Assembly: GCA_900551355.1 (NCBI GenBank)
Contig: URVR01000027.1
Span: 1 to 14,109, forward strand
Source: an uncultured Eubacteriales bacterium
GTDB lineage: Bacteria > Bacillota > Clostridia > Oscillospirales > Oscillospiraceae
Length of the DNA stretch: 14,109 nt
Reading direction: 5' to 3'
Both the position numbers and the translations under genes were made by a program. Positions 5,498 through 12,525 of this stretch are shown here, one piece after another. The notes under the pieces were generated by a model. It was not told where the DNA came from. It worked only from the letters and a program-made list of their open reading frames with translations, and ran no database searches. The first letter of the stretch is position 1. Each line of letters starts with the position of its first letter.

Positions 5498-6262
5498 ATG
5501 CTGTTCGACACCCACGCCCACTACGACGACGAGGCCTTCGACGCCGACCGGGACGCGGTGCTGACGGCGCTGCCGGGGCAGGGGGTGGGTCTTGTCCTGA
5601 ACCCCGGCTGCGACGTGGAGAGCTCCCGCAAGGCGGTGCAGTACGCGGCGGCGTATCCCCACGTCTACGCGGCGGTGGGCATCCATCCGGAGAACTGCGG
5701 CGGCTATACCGCCGGGGATCTGGCGGCGCTGGAAAAGCTGGCACAGCAGCCCGGGGTGGCGGCCATCGGCGAGATCGGGCTGGACTACTACTGGGCGGAG
5801 AACCCGCCCCGGGAGCTGCAGCAGCAGGTGCTCCGGGATCAGCTGGCACTGGCCCGGGAGCTGGCGCTGCCCGTCATCATCCACGACCGGGAAGCCCACG
5901 CCGACACGCTGGCCATCATCCGGGAGTTCCCCGGCATCACCGGCGTGTTCCACTGCTTCTCCGGCAGTCCGGAGATGGCGCAGGAGCTGTTGAAGCTGGG
6001 GTGGTATCTGGGCTTTGACGGCCCCGTGACCTACAAGAACGCCCGGCGCGCCCCGGAGGTCGCGGCGGTGACGCCGCTGGACCGGATGCTCATCGAGACG
6101 GACAGCCCCTACATGACGCCGGTGCCCTACCGGGGCAAACGCAACGACTCCGGCTATGTCCATCTGGTGGCGGAGAAGCTGGCGGAGTGGAAGGGCGTGA
6201 CGCCGGAGGAGATGGCCCGCATCACCACGGAAAACGGGAAGCGGCTGTTCCGCATCCCCTGA
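5498..6262 (+). CDS. tatD: TatD family metal-dependent hydrolase (DNase)
   Basis: A 254-residue TIM-barrel amidohydrolase of the usual TatD length. Family members are Mg-dependent 3'-5' DNases linked to DNA repair and degradation. Metal ligands and signatures are visible: FDTHAHYDD at residues 3-11, AAIGEIGLDYYW with the key Glu, PVIIHDREAHADT, GVFHCFSGS and IETDSPYMTPVPYRGKRND near the C-terminus. The ATG at 5498 follows GGAGG (5486-5490) by 7 bases; longer in-frame extensions run through the upstream gene and are not real. The gene is second in an operon and ends at a strong terminator. In many Firmicutes tatD lies directly after metG; here metG is nearby but on the opposite strand. Confidence 0.97.
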   Translation: MLFDTHAHYDDEAFDADRDAVLTALPGQGVGLVLNPGCDVESSRKAVQYAAAYPHVYAAVGIHPENCGGYTAGDLAALEKLAQQPGVAAIGEIGLDYYWAENPPRELQQQVLRDQLALARELALPVIIHDREAHADTLAIIREFPGITGVFHCFSGSPEMAQELLKLGWYLGFDGPVTYKNARRAPEVAAVTPLDRMLIETDSPYMTPVPYRGKRNDSGYVHLVAEKLAEWKGVTPEEMARITTENGKRLFRIP

Positions 6263-6293
6263 GACCGGCACATACCCGGCAAAGGCAACGCAC

Positions 6294-6327
6294 AAAACCG
6301 CGGAGGGCGCAGCCCTCCGCGGTTTTT
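6294..6327 (+). terminator. Intrinsic terminator after tatD
   Basis: A perfect 15-bp stem, AAAACCGCGGAGGGC (6294-6308) with GCCCTCCGCGGTTTT (6312-6326), loop GCA, followed by another T. The matching A-run means it could work in both directions. Confidence 0.9.
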
Positions 6328-6349
6328 CCGGTGATTTTCCGGTTTCCTC

Positions 6350-6378
6350 TTGCTTTTTATCGAATGATTCGATAAACT
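6350..6378 (+). promoter_or_regulatory. MFS gene promoter with operator-like dyad in the spacer
   Basis: A plausible -35 TTGCTT (6350-6355) and a weak -10 TAAACT (6373-6378) are 17 bases apart. The spacer contains the perfect dyad TATCGAATGATTCGATA (6358-6374: two 7-base arms, centre TGA), which is placed as a repressor operator would be. Confidence 0.5.
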
Positions 6379-6414
6379 GGTATCCTGACAACATTTTAAC
6401 GGAGGTATCCCCCC

Positions 6415-7638
6415 ATGAAGCAACTGAACCGCTGGGTCTACGCCATCGTGGGCGTGATCGTGCTGCTGTTTGCCGGTCTTGTCTACGCGTGGAGCGTGCT
6501 GTCCACTCCCATCGCCGCCGAGTTCACCGCGTGGAGCAAGGCGCAGCTGAGCCTGACGTTCACGCTGGTGATGATCCTGTTCTGCGTCGGCTCCCTGCTG
6601 TGCGGCCTGCTGGCCGGCAGGCTCAGCGCCAAGACCTCCGTGCGCATCGGCGCGGTGCTGTTCCTGCTGGGCTTCTTTCTGGCCAGCCGCACCCAGACCC
6701 CGGTCATTCTGTACATCGGCTTCGGCTTCCTGTGCGGTCTCGGCTCCGGCATGTGCTACAACGCGGTGATGAGCACCATGGTCCGCTGGTTCCCCGACCG
6801 GCCCGGTCTTATCTCCGGCGTGCTGCTGATGGGCTTCGGCGGCGGCAGCTTCGTCATCGGCAAGCTGTATCAGGCGTGGACGCCGGCGGAGATCGGCGGC
6901 TGGCGCACCAGCTTTCTGGTGATGGGCGTCCTCATCTTCGTGGTGCTGGCGGTCTGCTCTTTCTTCTTTGTGGCGCCGCCGGCGGACTTTGCGGCACCGG
7001 CGGCCAAGGGCGGCGCCAAGGCCGTCCGTCCCGCGGCGGCGGACTGCACCCCCGGCCAAATGCTGAAAAAGCCCGCCTTCTGGCTGTACTATGTGTGGGC
7101 CATCGCCCTCAGCGCCGCCGGTCTTGCCCTGATCTCCCAGGCCAGCGGCATGGTGTGGGAGGCCAGCGCCGACCAGACCGCCGCGGCTGTGGCCACCATC
7201 GTGGGGCTCATCTCCATCTGCAACGCCCTGGGCCGGGTGCTGTTCGGCGGTATGTACGACAAGTACGGCCGCAGCCTGTCCATGCAGCTGGTGAACATCC
7301 TGTTCATCGCCACCGCCGCCATCCTGATCTTCGCCCTCAGCAGCCGCAGCGTCACGGTGGTCATCATCGGCTTCATCGTGGGCGGTCTGGCCTACTCCGG
7401 CGTGACGCCCACCAACTCCGCGTTCTGCCGGGCGTATTTCGGCCCCGCACACTATCCGGTGAACTTCCCCCTCATCAACAGCAACCTGATCTTCGCCAGC
7501 TTCGGCAGCACCATCTCCGGCGCGCTGTTCGATGCCAGCGGCTCCTATAACAGCACGTTCTTTTTGATCATCGGGCTGGCCGCGGCGGGCATCGTCTGCT
7601 CCCTGGCTATCTCGGTGCTGGACAAGAAGCAGAAATAA
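6415..7638 (+). CDS. MFS transporter, OFA (oxalate/formate antiporter) type
   Basis: A 407-residue integral membrane protein with about 12 hydrophobic segments in two halves. It opens with WVYAIVGVIVLLFAGLVYAW and SVLSTPIAAEF, the hallmark start of OFA-family carriers. The motif-A loop between TM2 and TM3 is degenerate (LAGRLSAKTSVRIG), and the second-half equivalent is well kept (FGGMYDKYGRSLS). A charged loop near residues 185-220 separates the halves. The likely substrate is a small carboxylate exchanged across the inner membrane, but OFA members vary and no substrate can be read here. GGAGG at 6401-6405 lies 9 bases before the ATG. The gene has its own promoter with a dyad and its own terminator, so it is a single-gene unit under local control. 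Confidence 0.9.
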   Translation: MKQLNRWVYAIVGVIVLLFAGLVYAWSVLSTPIAAEFTAWSKAQLSLTFTLVMILFCVGSLLCGLLAGRLSAKTSVRIGAVLFLLGFFLASRTQTPVILYIGFGFLCGLGSGMCYNAVMSTMVRWFPDRPGLISGVLLMGFGGGSFVIGKLYQAWTPAEIGGWRTSFLVMGVLIFVVLAVCSFFFVAPPADFAAPAAKGGAKAVRPAAADCTPGQMLKKPAFWLYYVWAIALSAAGLALISQASGMVWEASADQTAAAVATIVGLISICNALGRVLFGGMYDKYGRSLSMQLVNILFIATAAILIFALSSRSVTVVIIGFIVGGLAYSGVTPTNSAFCRAYFGPAHYPVNFPLINSNLIFASFGSTISGALFDASGSYNSTFFLIIGLAAAGIVCSLAISVLDKKQK

Positions 7639-7643
7639 GCGCA

Positions 7644-7676
7644 AAAAAGCCTGACCGCTGTGCGGTCAGGCTTTTT
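7644..7676. terminator. Bidirectional terminator between MFS gene and metG
   Basis: A perfect 15-bp stem, AAAAAGCCTGACCGC (7644-7658) with GCGGTCAGGCTTTTT (7662-7676), loop TGT. T-runs occur on both strands. It serves both convergent genes, ending 20 bases before the metG stop. Confidence 0.93.
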
Positions 7677-7695
7677 GTACGGTTTTTTGCAGCGG

Positions 7696-9660
7696 TCAGC
7701 ACAGCTTGGCGCCGGCGGGCACGCTGTCGTCGATGAGCATCAGGTGCAGCTTCTCCTCGCCGTGCTCGTGGTGGACGGCGGAGATCAGCATGCCGCAGGA
7801 GGGAATGCCCATCATCTTCCGGGGCGGCAGGTTCAGGATGGCGATGGCCGTCTTGCCGATGAGCTGCTCCGGCTCGTAGTACTGGTGGATGCCGGAGAGG
7901 ATGATGCGGTCCGTGCCGCTGCCGTCGTCCAGCGTGAACTTCAGCAGCTTGTCGGACTTCTTCACCGCCTCGCAGTTCTTGATCTTCACGGCGCGGAAAT
8001 CGGACTTCAGGAACGTGTCGAAGTCCACTTCCTCCTCCACATAGGGGTCCAGCTCCACGGTGGGCTGGGCCGCCTTCTTCTGAGCCTCCTGCAGGGCATC
8101 CAGCTCCGCCAGCGCCTTCTCGGTGTCCACGCGGGGGAACAGGTTCTCGCCCTTGCAGACCTGGGCCTGGGCGGGCAGTACGCCCCACACGTTGGCGCTG
8201 TCCCACGTCCGGGCGGCCTCGCCGGCACCGATCTTCTCAAAGATCTTGCCGCAGGTCTCCGGCATCACGGGGGTCAGCAGGGTGGTGCAGACGCGGATAG
8301 TCTCCAGCAGGTTATAGAGCACCGTGGCCAGGCGGGTGCGCTTGCTCTCGTCCTTGCCCAGCGTCCAGGGGGTGGTCTCGTCGATATACTTGTTGGCGCG
8401 GTCGATGACCTTGAACACCTCGTCCAGGCCGTTCTGGAGCTGGAGCTTGTCCATCTCCGCCTCGTAGCGGTCACGGAGGGCGCAGACGGTCTTCTTCAGG
8501 TCGCAGTCCTCGGGGGCGTCCTCCCGGTCGGCGGGCAGGGTGCCGCCGAAGTACTTCTCCGCCATGCCGGTGGTGCGGCTCACCAGGTTGCCCAGCTTGT
8601 TGGCAAGGTCGGTGTTGATGGTGTTGATCAGCAGCTCGTTGGAGAAATTGCCGTCCGAGCCGAAGGGGAACGTGCGCAGCAGGAAGAAGCGCAGGGCGTC
8701 CACGCCGAACATCTCGGACAGGGCGTAGGGGTCCACCACGTTGCCCTTGGACTTGCTCATCTTGCCGCCGTCGATGACCAGCCAGCCGTGGCCGTAGACG
8801 TGCTTGGGCAGGGGCAGACCCATGCTCATCAGCATGGCGGGCCAGATGATGCTGTGGAACCGGACGATCTCCTTGCCCACGATGTGGTAGTCGGCGGGCC
8901 AGTACTTGTCAAAGTCGTGGTAGCGGTCGTTCTCCAGACCCAGCGCCGTGCAGTAGTTGAACAGGGCGTCCACCCAGACATACACCACATGGCCGGGGTC
9001 GAAGTCCACGGGGATGCCCCACTTGAAGCTGGTGCGGGAAACGCACAGATCCTCCAGACCCGGCTTGATGAAGTTGTTCACCATCTCGTTGACGCGGGTG
9101 CGGGGCTGCAGGAAATCGGTGTCCTCCAGCAGGTGCTGCACCTTGTCCGCGTACTTGCTCAGCCGGAAGAAGTAGGCCTCCTCCTCGGCGTCGTGTACCT
9201 CGCGGCCGCAGTCGGGGCACTTGCCGTCCACCAGCTGGCTCTCCGTCCAGAAGCTCTCGCAGGGGGTGCAGTACTTGCCCTTGTAGGCACCCTTATAGAT
9301 GTCGCCGTTGTCGTACATCCTCTTGAAGATGCGCTGCACGGCGGCGCAGTGATAGTCGTCGGTGGTGCGGATGAAGCGGTCGTTGGAGATGTTCATCAGC
9401 TTCCAGAGGTCACGGACGCCCCGCTCGCCGTCCACGATGCGGTCCACGAAGGCCTGGGGAGTCATGCCGGCCTCCTCCGCCTTGGTCTCGATCTTCTGGC
9501 CGTGCTCGTCGGTGCCGGTGAGGAACATGACGTCATAGCCCTGCAGGCGCTTGTAGCGGGCGATGGCGTCGGTGGCCACGGTGCAGTAGCTGTGGCCGAT
9601 GTGCAGCTTGTCCGACGGGTAGTAGATGGGTGTTGTGATATAAAACGTCTTCTTTTCCAT
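7696..9660 (-). CDS. metG: Methionine--tRNA ligase, dimeric form with C-terminal tRNA-binding domain
   Basis: A 654-residue class I aminoacyl-tRNA synthetase that charges tRNA-Met, complete in length for the bacterial form with a C-terminal extension. HIGH is at residues 20-23 (KLHIGHSYC). A zinc knuckle has paired CxxC motifs (CTPC…CPDC). The KMSKS loop appears as GGKMSKSKGN near residue 300. The last 110 residues (DFRAVKIKNCEAVKKSDKLL, then LNLPPRKMMGIPSCGML) are the OB-fold Trbp111-type tRNA-binding domain that also dimerises the enzyme. The ATG at 9660 has AAGGAG about 11 bases upstream. It has its own promoter and is transcribed convergently with the MFS gene and divergently from buk. 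The tatD gene usually found with it lies on the other side of the MFS gene. Confidence 0.98.
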   Translation of the reverse strand: MEKKTFYITTPIYYPSDKLHIGHSYCTVATDAIARYKRLQGYDVMFLTGTDEHGQKIETKAEEAGMTPQAFVDRIVDGERGVRDLWKLMNISNDRFIRTTDDYHCAAVQRIFKRMYDNGDIYKGAYKGKYCTPCESFWTESQLVDGKCPDCGREVHDAEEEAYFFRLSKYADKVQHLLEDTDFLQPRTRVNEMVNNFIKPGLEDLCVSRTSFKWGIPVDFDPGHVVYVWVDALFNYCTALGLENDRYHDFDKYWPADYHIVGKEIVRFHSIIWPAMLMSMGLPLPKHVYGHGWLVIDGGKMSKSKGNVVDPYALSEMFGVDALRFFLLRTFPFGSDGNFSNELLINTINTDLANKLGNLVSRTTGMAEKYFGGTLPADREDAPEDCDLKKTVCALRDRYEAEMDKLQLQNGLDEVFKVIDRANKYIDETTPWTLGKDESKRTRLATVLYNLLETIRVCTTLLTPVMPETCGKIFEKIGAGEAARTWDSANVWGVLPAQAQVCKGENLFPRVDTEKALAELDALQEAQKKAAQPTVELDPYVEEEVDFDTFLKSDFRAVKIKNCEAVKKSDKLLKFTLDDGSGTDRIILSGIHQYYEPEQLIGKTAIAILNLPPRKMMGIPSCGMLISAVHHEHGEEKLHLMLIDDSVPAGAKLC

Positions 9661-9681
9661 GGATCCTTTATCTCCTTTTCC

Positions 9682-9704
9682 GCCGCCCCGAATGGAAGGG
9701 CGGC
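9682..9704 (-). promoter_or_regulatory. Hairpin in the metG leader
   Basis: GCCGCCC (9682-9688) pairs with GGGCGGC (9698-9704), loop of 9 bases. In the metG transcript this hairpin ends just before the Shine-Dalgarno sequence. It may modulate translation, but it has no T-box features. Confidence 0.35.
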
Positions 9705-9731
9705 TTAAAAATACGGGTAACTATTCATTCT

Positions 9732-9760
9732 ATTTTAGAGCACACGGTCTGCTTTGTCAA
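9732..9760 (-). promoter_or_regulatory. metG promoter
   Basis: On the minus strand a consensus TTGACA (9755-9760), 17-base spacer and TAAAAT (9732-9737). The predicted leader is about 65 bases, too short for a T-box riboswitch. Confidence 0.8.
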
Positions 9761-9813
9761 TCTATTCACCAGCCAGGCGGCAAAAAACCGCCCGCTTTTT
9801 GCGTAAAAACTTA

Positions 9814-9842
9814 TTTACAGACGGAGAAAGATTTTGTATAAT
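9814..9842 (+). promoter_or_regulatory. buk promoter
   Basis: TTTACA (9814-9819), 17-base spacer, consensus TATAAT (9837-9842). The predicted leader of about 65 bases contains the GC palindrome GCGGCGCCGC around 9860-9869 before the SD AGGAGG. Confidence 0.8.
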
Positions 9843-9913
9843 GTGAGTCAGCGATTTACGCGGCGCCGCGGGCGACGCCGGAAGGAACAAATAAGCTTAG
9901 GAGGAAACCCACA

Positions 9914-11005
9914 ATGTCTTACAAAATTCTCGTGATCAATCCCGGCTCCACCTCCACCAAGATCGGTGTGTACGAGGACGAGCAGCTGCTCTTCGACAAG
10001 ACCCTGCGCCACAGCGCAGAGGATATTGCCCAGTTCAACACCATCCCCGCCCAGAAGGACTGGCGCCGTGATCTGGTGATGAAGGCGCTGCGCGAGCAGG
10101 GCTTCGACGCCCGCACCCTTTCTGCTGTCTCCGGCCGCGGCGGTCTGCTGCGTCCCATCCGCGGCGGCACCTACGCCGTCAACGACAACATGGTCAAGGA
10201 CTGCACCATCGGCGTGCAGGGCCAGCACGCCTCCAACCTGGGCGGCCTGATCGCCCGCGAGATCGGCGACGAACTGGGCATCCCCTCCTACATCGTTGAC
10301 CCCGTGGTCATCGATGAGATGGCCGATGTGGCGCGCTATGCCGGTCATCCCCTGTTCCAGCGTGTCAGCATTTTCCACGCCCTGAACCAGAAGGCCGTGG
10401 CCAAGCGCTTTGCCAAGGAGCAGGGCAAGAAATATGAGGAGCTGAACCTCATCGTCTGCCACATGGGCGGCGGCGTTTCCATCGGCGCCCACATGAAGGG
10501 CAACGTGGTGGACACCCAGAACGCACTGGACGGCGAGGGTCCCTTCTCTCCCGAGCGCTCCGGCTCCCTGCCCACCGGCCAGCTGGTGAAGCAGTGCTTC
10601 TCCGGCAAGTACACCGAGGGGGAGATGCACCGCATGCTCTCCGGCCGCGGCGGTCTGGTGGCCTACACCGGCTCCAACGACATGCGCTATCTGCTGGCGC
10701 AGGCCGAACACGATAAGAAGATCGCCGGTGTGGTGGACGCGTTCCACTATCAGATCGGCAAGGAGATCGGCGCCATGGCCGCCGTTATGCACGGCAAGGT
10801 GGATCAGATCATCCTCACCGGCGGCATCGCCTATGGCAAGGAGACGGTGGATGCCATCTCCGAGATGGTCGGCTGGATCGCCCCCATCACCGTCTACCCC
10901 GGTGAGGACGAGCTGCTGGCGCTGGCGCAGGGCGCTCTCCGCGTGCTCAAGGGCGAGGAGCCGGCACTGGAGTACCGCCGTCCCCGTCCCGACGACAACA
11001 ACTGA
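9914..11005 (+). CDS. buk: Butyrate kinase
   Basis: A 363-residue ASKHA-fold acyl kinase. It converts butyryl-phosphate and ADP to butyrate and ATP, the last energy-yielding step of the Ptb-Buk route in the cytoplasm. The N-terminal phosphate loop is VINPGSTSTKIGVYE. The second nucleotide-binding region is IVCHMGGGVSIGAH followed by NALDGEGPFSPERSGSLP, and the adenosine segment is IILTGGIAYGKE, all typical of butyrate rather than acetate kinase. Length is normal for the family. AGGAGG lies about 10 bases before the ATG, and a strong promoter and a terminator frame it as a single-gene unit. The phosphotransbutyrylase gene (ptb), often its neighbour, is not in this window. Some members of this family prefer branched-chain acyl phosphates, which cannot be excluded. 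Confidence 0.96.
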   Translation: MSYKILVINPGSTSTKIGVYEDEQLLFDKTLRHSAEDIAQFNTIPAQKDWRRDLVMKALREQGFDARTLSAVSGRGGLLRPIRGGTYAVNDNMVKDCTIGVQGQHASNLGGLIAREIGDELGIPSYIVDPVVIDEMADVARYAGHPLFQRVSIFHALNQKAVAKRFAKEQGKKYEELNLIVCHMGGGVSIGAHMKGNVVDTQNALDGEGPFSPERSGSLPTGQLVKQCFSGKYTEGEMHRMLSGRGGLVAYTGSNDMRYLLAQAEHDKKIAGVVDAFHYQIGKEIGAMAAVMHGKVDQIILTGGIAYGKETVDAISEMVGWIAPITVYPGEDELLALAQGALRVLKGEEPALEYRRPRPDDNN

Positions 11006-11017
11006 GAAAACGGCATA

Positions 11018-11052
11018 AAAAATTCCCCGGCCGGCGGTCGGGGAATTTTTTT
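11018..11052. terminator. Bidirectional terminator between buk and the dnaJ-rpiB operon
   Basis: A perfect 12-bp stem, AAAAATTCCCCG against CGGGGAATTTTT (11018-11029 and 11039-11050), extended by further T to 11052 and by A on the other side. It lies between two convergent genes. Confidence 0.9.
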
Positions 11053-11054
11053 GT

Positions 11055-12056
11055 TCAGTTTCCGACGACATAGCTGCCGGAGGCAGGGGCCTCCGCCGCC
11101 GTCACCACCAGGCGGGTCTCCGGGTCGTAACCGTCGGGCAGCTGGCGCCGCACCGCCGCCGCGTCCTCCCCGCCGGGGAGGTAGATGCGGTCGAACAGCT
11201 CCGCCAGCCGGGGCACCGTCAGGGCGTTGTCCGCGCTGCCCCGCAGCGTCACCGACAGGGCCACGCCCTCCGGCAGGCCGCTGCGCAGGCTCTGGGCGAA
11301 GTCCGCCAGGATCTGGGCGTGGTCGCTGCCGCCGTTGGCGATGGCGTCCAGCTCACCCTCCGCCGGGTAGCAGAACCAGTCCAGCAGGATCTCGTCAAAG
11401 CCCAGCGCCGCGCACTCGTTGACCAGAGAGCTGATGTAGCTGAGCACCGCGGGATCCGTGGGGTCCAGCCACGCACCGCCGTTGGCGTCATACCAGATGC
11501 TGTCGTCCGCCCGCACCAGCGCCGTCTCCGGCAGACCCCGGGCATAGGCGGCGTCGGCGAAGCAGCAGATGCGCGCCACCGTATAGCGGTCGCTGGCCAG
11601 CAGCTGCTTCAGGCAGTCCAGCGGGCGGCCCCGCTCCACCACCACATTCTGCGGCACCGACACCTGGGTATCGTAGGTGATGCCGCCGTTTTCACGTTTC
11701 ACCGCCAGCACCATATCCTCCGGCGCCAGCGTGTTCATGATGTAGTCCGCGCCCCACCACAGACAGTCGTCCGGCAGGCGGACAGCATGGAGGGCCGTCA
11801 CCGGCGTCAGCTTGCTCTCCGGCTCCAGACGGTCAATGTCCACATCGTCCACCGGCGGTGTGTCGGTCTGCCCCTGCTGGTCGCGGCGGCCCCAGGGCAG
11901 CTCCAGATGCACCTGCCCGGCCTCGTCGTAGACCAGGTAGTTCTGCACCGCCAGATAGCCGATGGCGCCCAGCAGGACCAGCACCAGCACCACGATCAGC
12001 ACGATCCGTCCGGCGGACACGCGGCCGCGGTAGCTGTTGTAGCCTTTCGTTGCCAT
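11055..12056 (-). CDS. Membrane-anchored DUF4015-like putative glycoside hydrolase
   Basis: A 333-residue protein with a short basic N-terminus and one membrane segment at about residues 18-38 (IVLIVVLVLVLLGAIGYLAV) without a clear cleavage site, so it is probably anchored with the bulk outside. After an acidic linker, the C-terminal 250 residues resemble the TIM-barrel putative glycoside hydrolase family DUF4015. The key segments are SIWYDANGGAWLDPTDPAVL and LGFDEILLDWFCYP, the latter matching the family's FDEIQFDYVRFP-type strand with its conserved Asp. The substrate is unknown; cell-wall or exopolysaccharide glycans are a guess. The ATG at 12056 follows GAGGGAG by 5 bases and starts 10 bases after the rpiB stop; the longer upstream frame inside rpiB is rejected. 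It is the last gene of the operon. Confidence 0.72.
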   Translation of the reverse strand: MATKGYNSYRGRVSAGRIVLIVVLVLVLLGAIGYLAVQNYLVYDEAGQVHLELPWGRRDQQGQTDTPPVDDVDIDRLEPESKLTPVTALHAVRLPDDCLWWGADYIMNTLAPEDMVLAVKRENGGITYDTQVSVPQNVVVERGRPLDCLKQLLASDRYTVARICCFADAAYARGLPETALVRADDSIWYDANGGAWLDPTDPAVLSYISSLVNECAALGFDEILLDWFCYPAEGELDAIANGGSDHAQILADFAQSLRSGLPEGVALSVTLRGSADNALTVPRLAELFDRIYLPGGEDAAAVRRQLPDGYDPETRLVVTAAEAPASGSYVVGN

Positions 12057-12066
12057 AGGCGCTCCC

Positions 12067-12504
12067 TCAGGGCTGGATGCTGTCCACCAGCGCCACGCGG
12101 CGGGCATGACGTCCGCCCTCGAACTCCGTGGACAGGAAGATCTCCACCATGCGCTTGGCCAGATTGGGGCCGGTGATGCCGGCGCCCAGCGCCAGCACGT
12201 TGGCGTCGTTATGGCGGCGGGTCATCTCCGCCTGCAGGCAGTCGGTACACAGGGCGCAGCGCACGCCGCCCACCTTATTAGCGGCCATGGACACGCCGAT
12301 GCCGGTGGTGCAGATGACGATGCCCTTGTCACACTCCCCGGCGGCCACGGCCCGCGCCACCTTTTCCGCGTAAACGGGGTAGTCCACGCTCTCCGTGGAG
12401 AAGCAGCCCACATCCTCAAAGTCGATGTCGTGCTCCTCCAGCCAAATCAGAATGTCCTGCTTCAGCAGGTAGCCGCCGTGGTCGCAGCCGATGGCAATTT
12501 TCAT
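12067..12504 (-). CDS. rpiB: Ribose-5-phosphate isomerase B
   Basis: A 145-residue RpiB/LacAB-family sugar-phosphate isomerase, normal length, interconverting ribose-5-phosphate and ribulose-5-phosphate in the pentose phosphate pathway. The N-terminal substrate loop is IGCDHGGY with Asp8-His9. The catalytic cysteine is Cys65 in CTTGIGVSMAANK, where a threonine stands at the place often occupied by Gly or Ser. The RHND segment has His98-Asn99, and the tail binds phosphate. It lies 21 bases after the PHP gene and 10 bases before the DUF4015-like gene on the same strand. A galactose-6-phosphate isomerase or an allose-type isomerase is possible but less likely without a LacA/LacB pair. Confidence 0.95.
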   Translation of the reverse strand: MKIAIGCDHGGYLLKQDILIWLEEHDIDFEDVGCFSTESVDYPVYAEKVARAVAAGECDKGIVICTTGIGVSMAANKVGGVRCALCTDCLQAEMTRRHNDANVLALGAGITGPNLAKRMVEIFLSTEFEGGRHARRVALVDSIQP

Positions 12505-12525
12505 GGTCGTGTTCTCCTTTTTCTT

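Noticed and set aside
6154..7644. A 496-codon minus-strand frame opposite the MFS gene
   Set aside because: Low-complexity Ala/Gly/His/Gln/Asp-rich translation; the plus strand encodes a clear 12-segment transporter with SD and terminator.
7660..9708. A 682-codon open frame on the plus strand opposite metG
   Set aside because: Same artefact of high third-position GC; its translation has no recognisable domain while the minus strand gives a full methionyl-tRNA synthetase.
9661..9760. T-box or SAM riboswitch upstream of metG
   Set aside because: The leader predicted from a consensus promoter is only about 65 bases and contains a single hairpin, with no T-box sequence or terminator/antiterminator pair.
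9776..9802. GGCGG…CCGCC and GCAAAAA…TTTTTGC stems between metG and buk as a terminator
   Set aside because: Stems are short and mutually overlapping, and they lie between two divergent genes where no transcript needs ending.
9848..11071. A 407-codon minus-strand frame opposite buk
   Set aside because: Shadow of the butyrate kinase gene; it covers the buk promoter and terminator and shows no family motif.
12057..12107. Longer N-terminus for the DUF4015-like protein
   Set aside because: The extension runs into the end of rpiB; the ATG at 12056 has a good SD and places a basic, then hydrophobic, segment at the N-terminus as expected.
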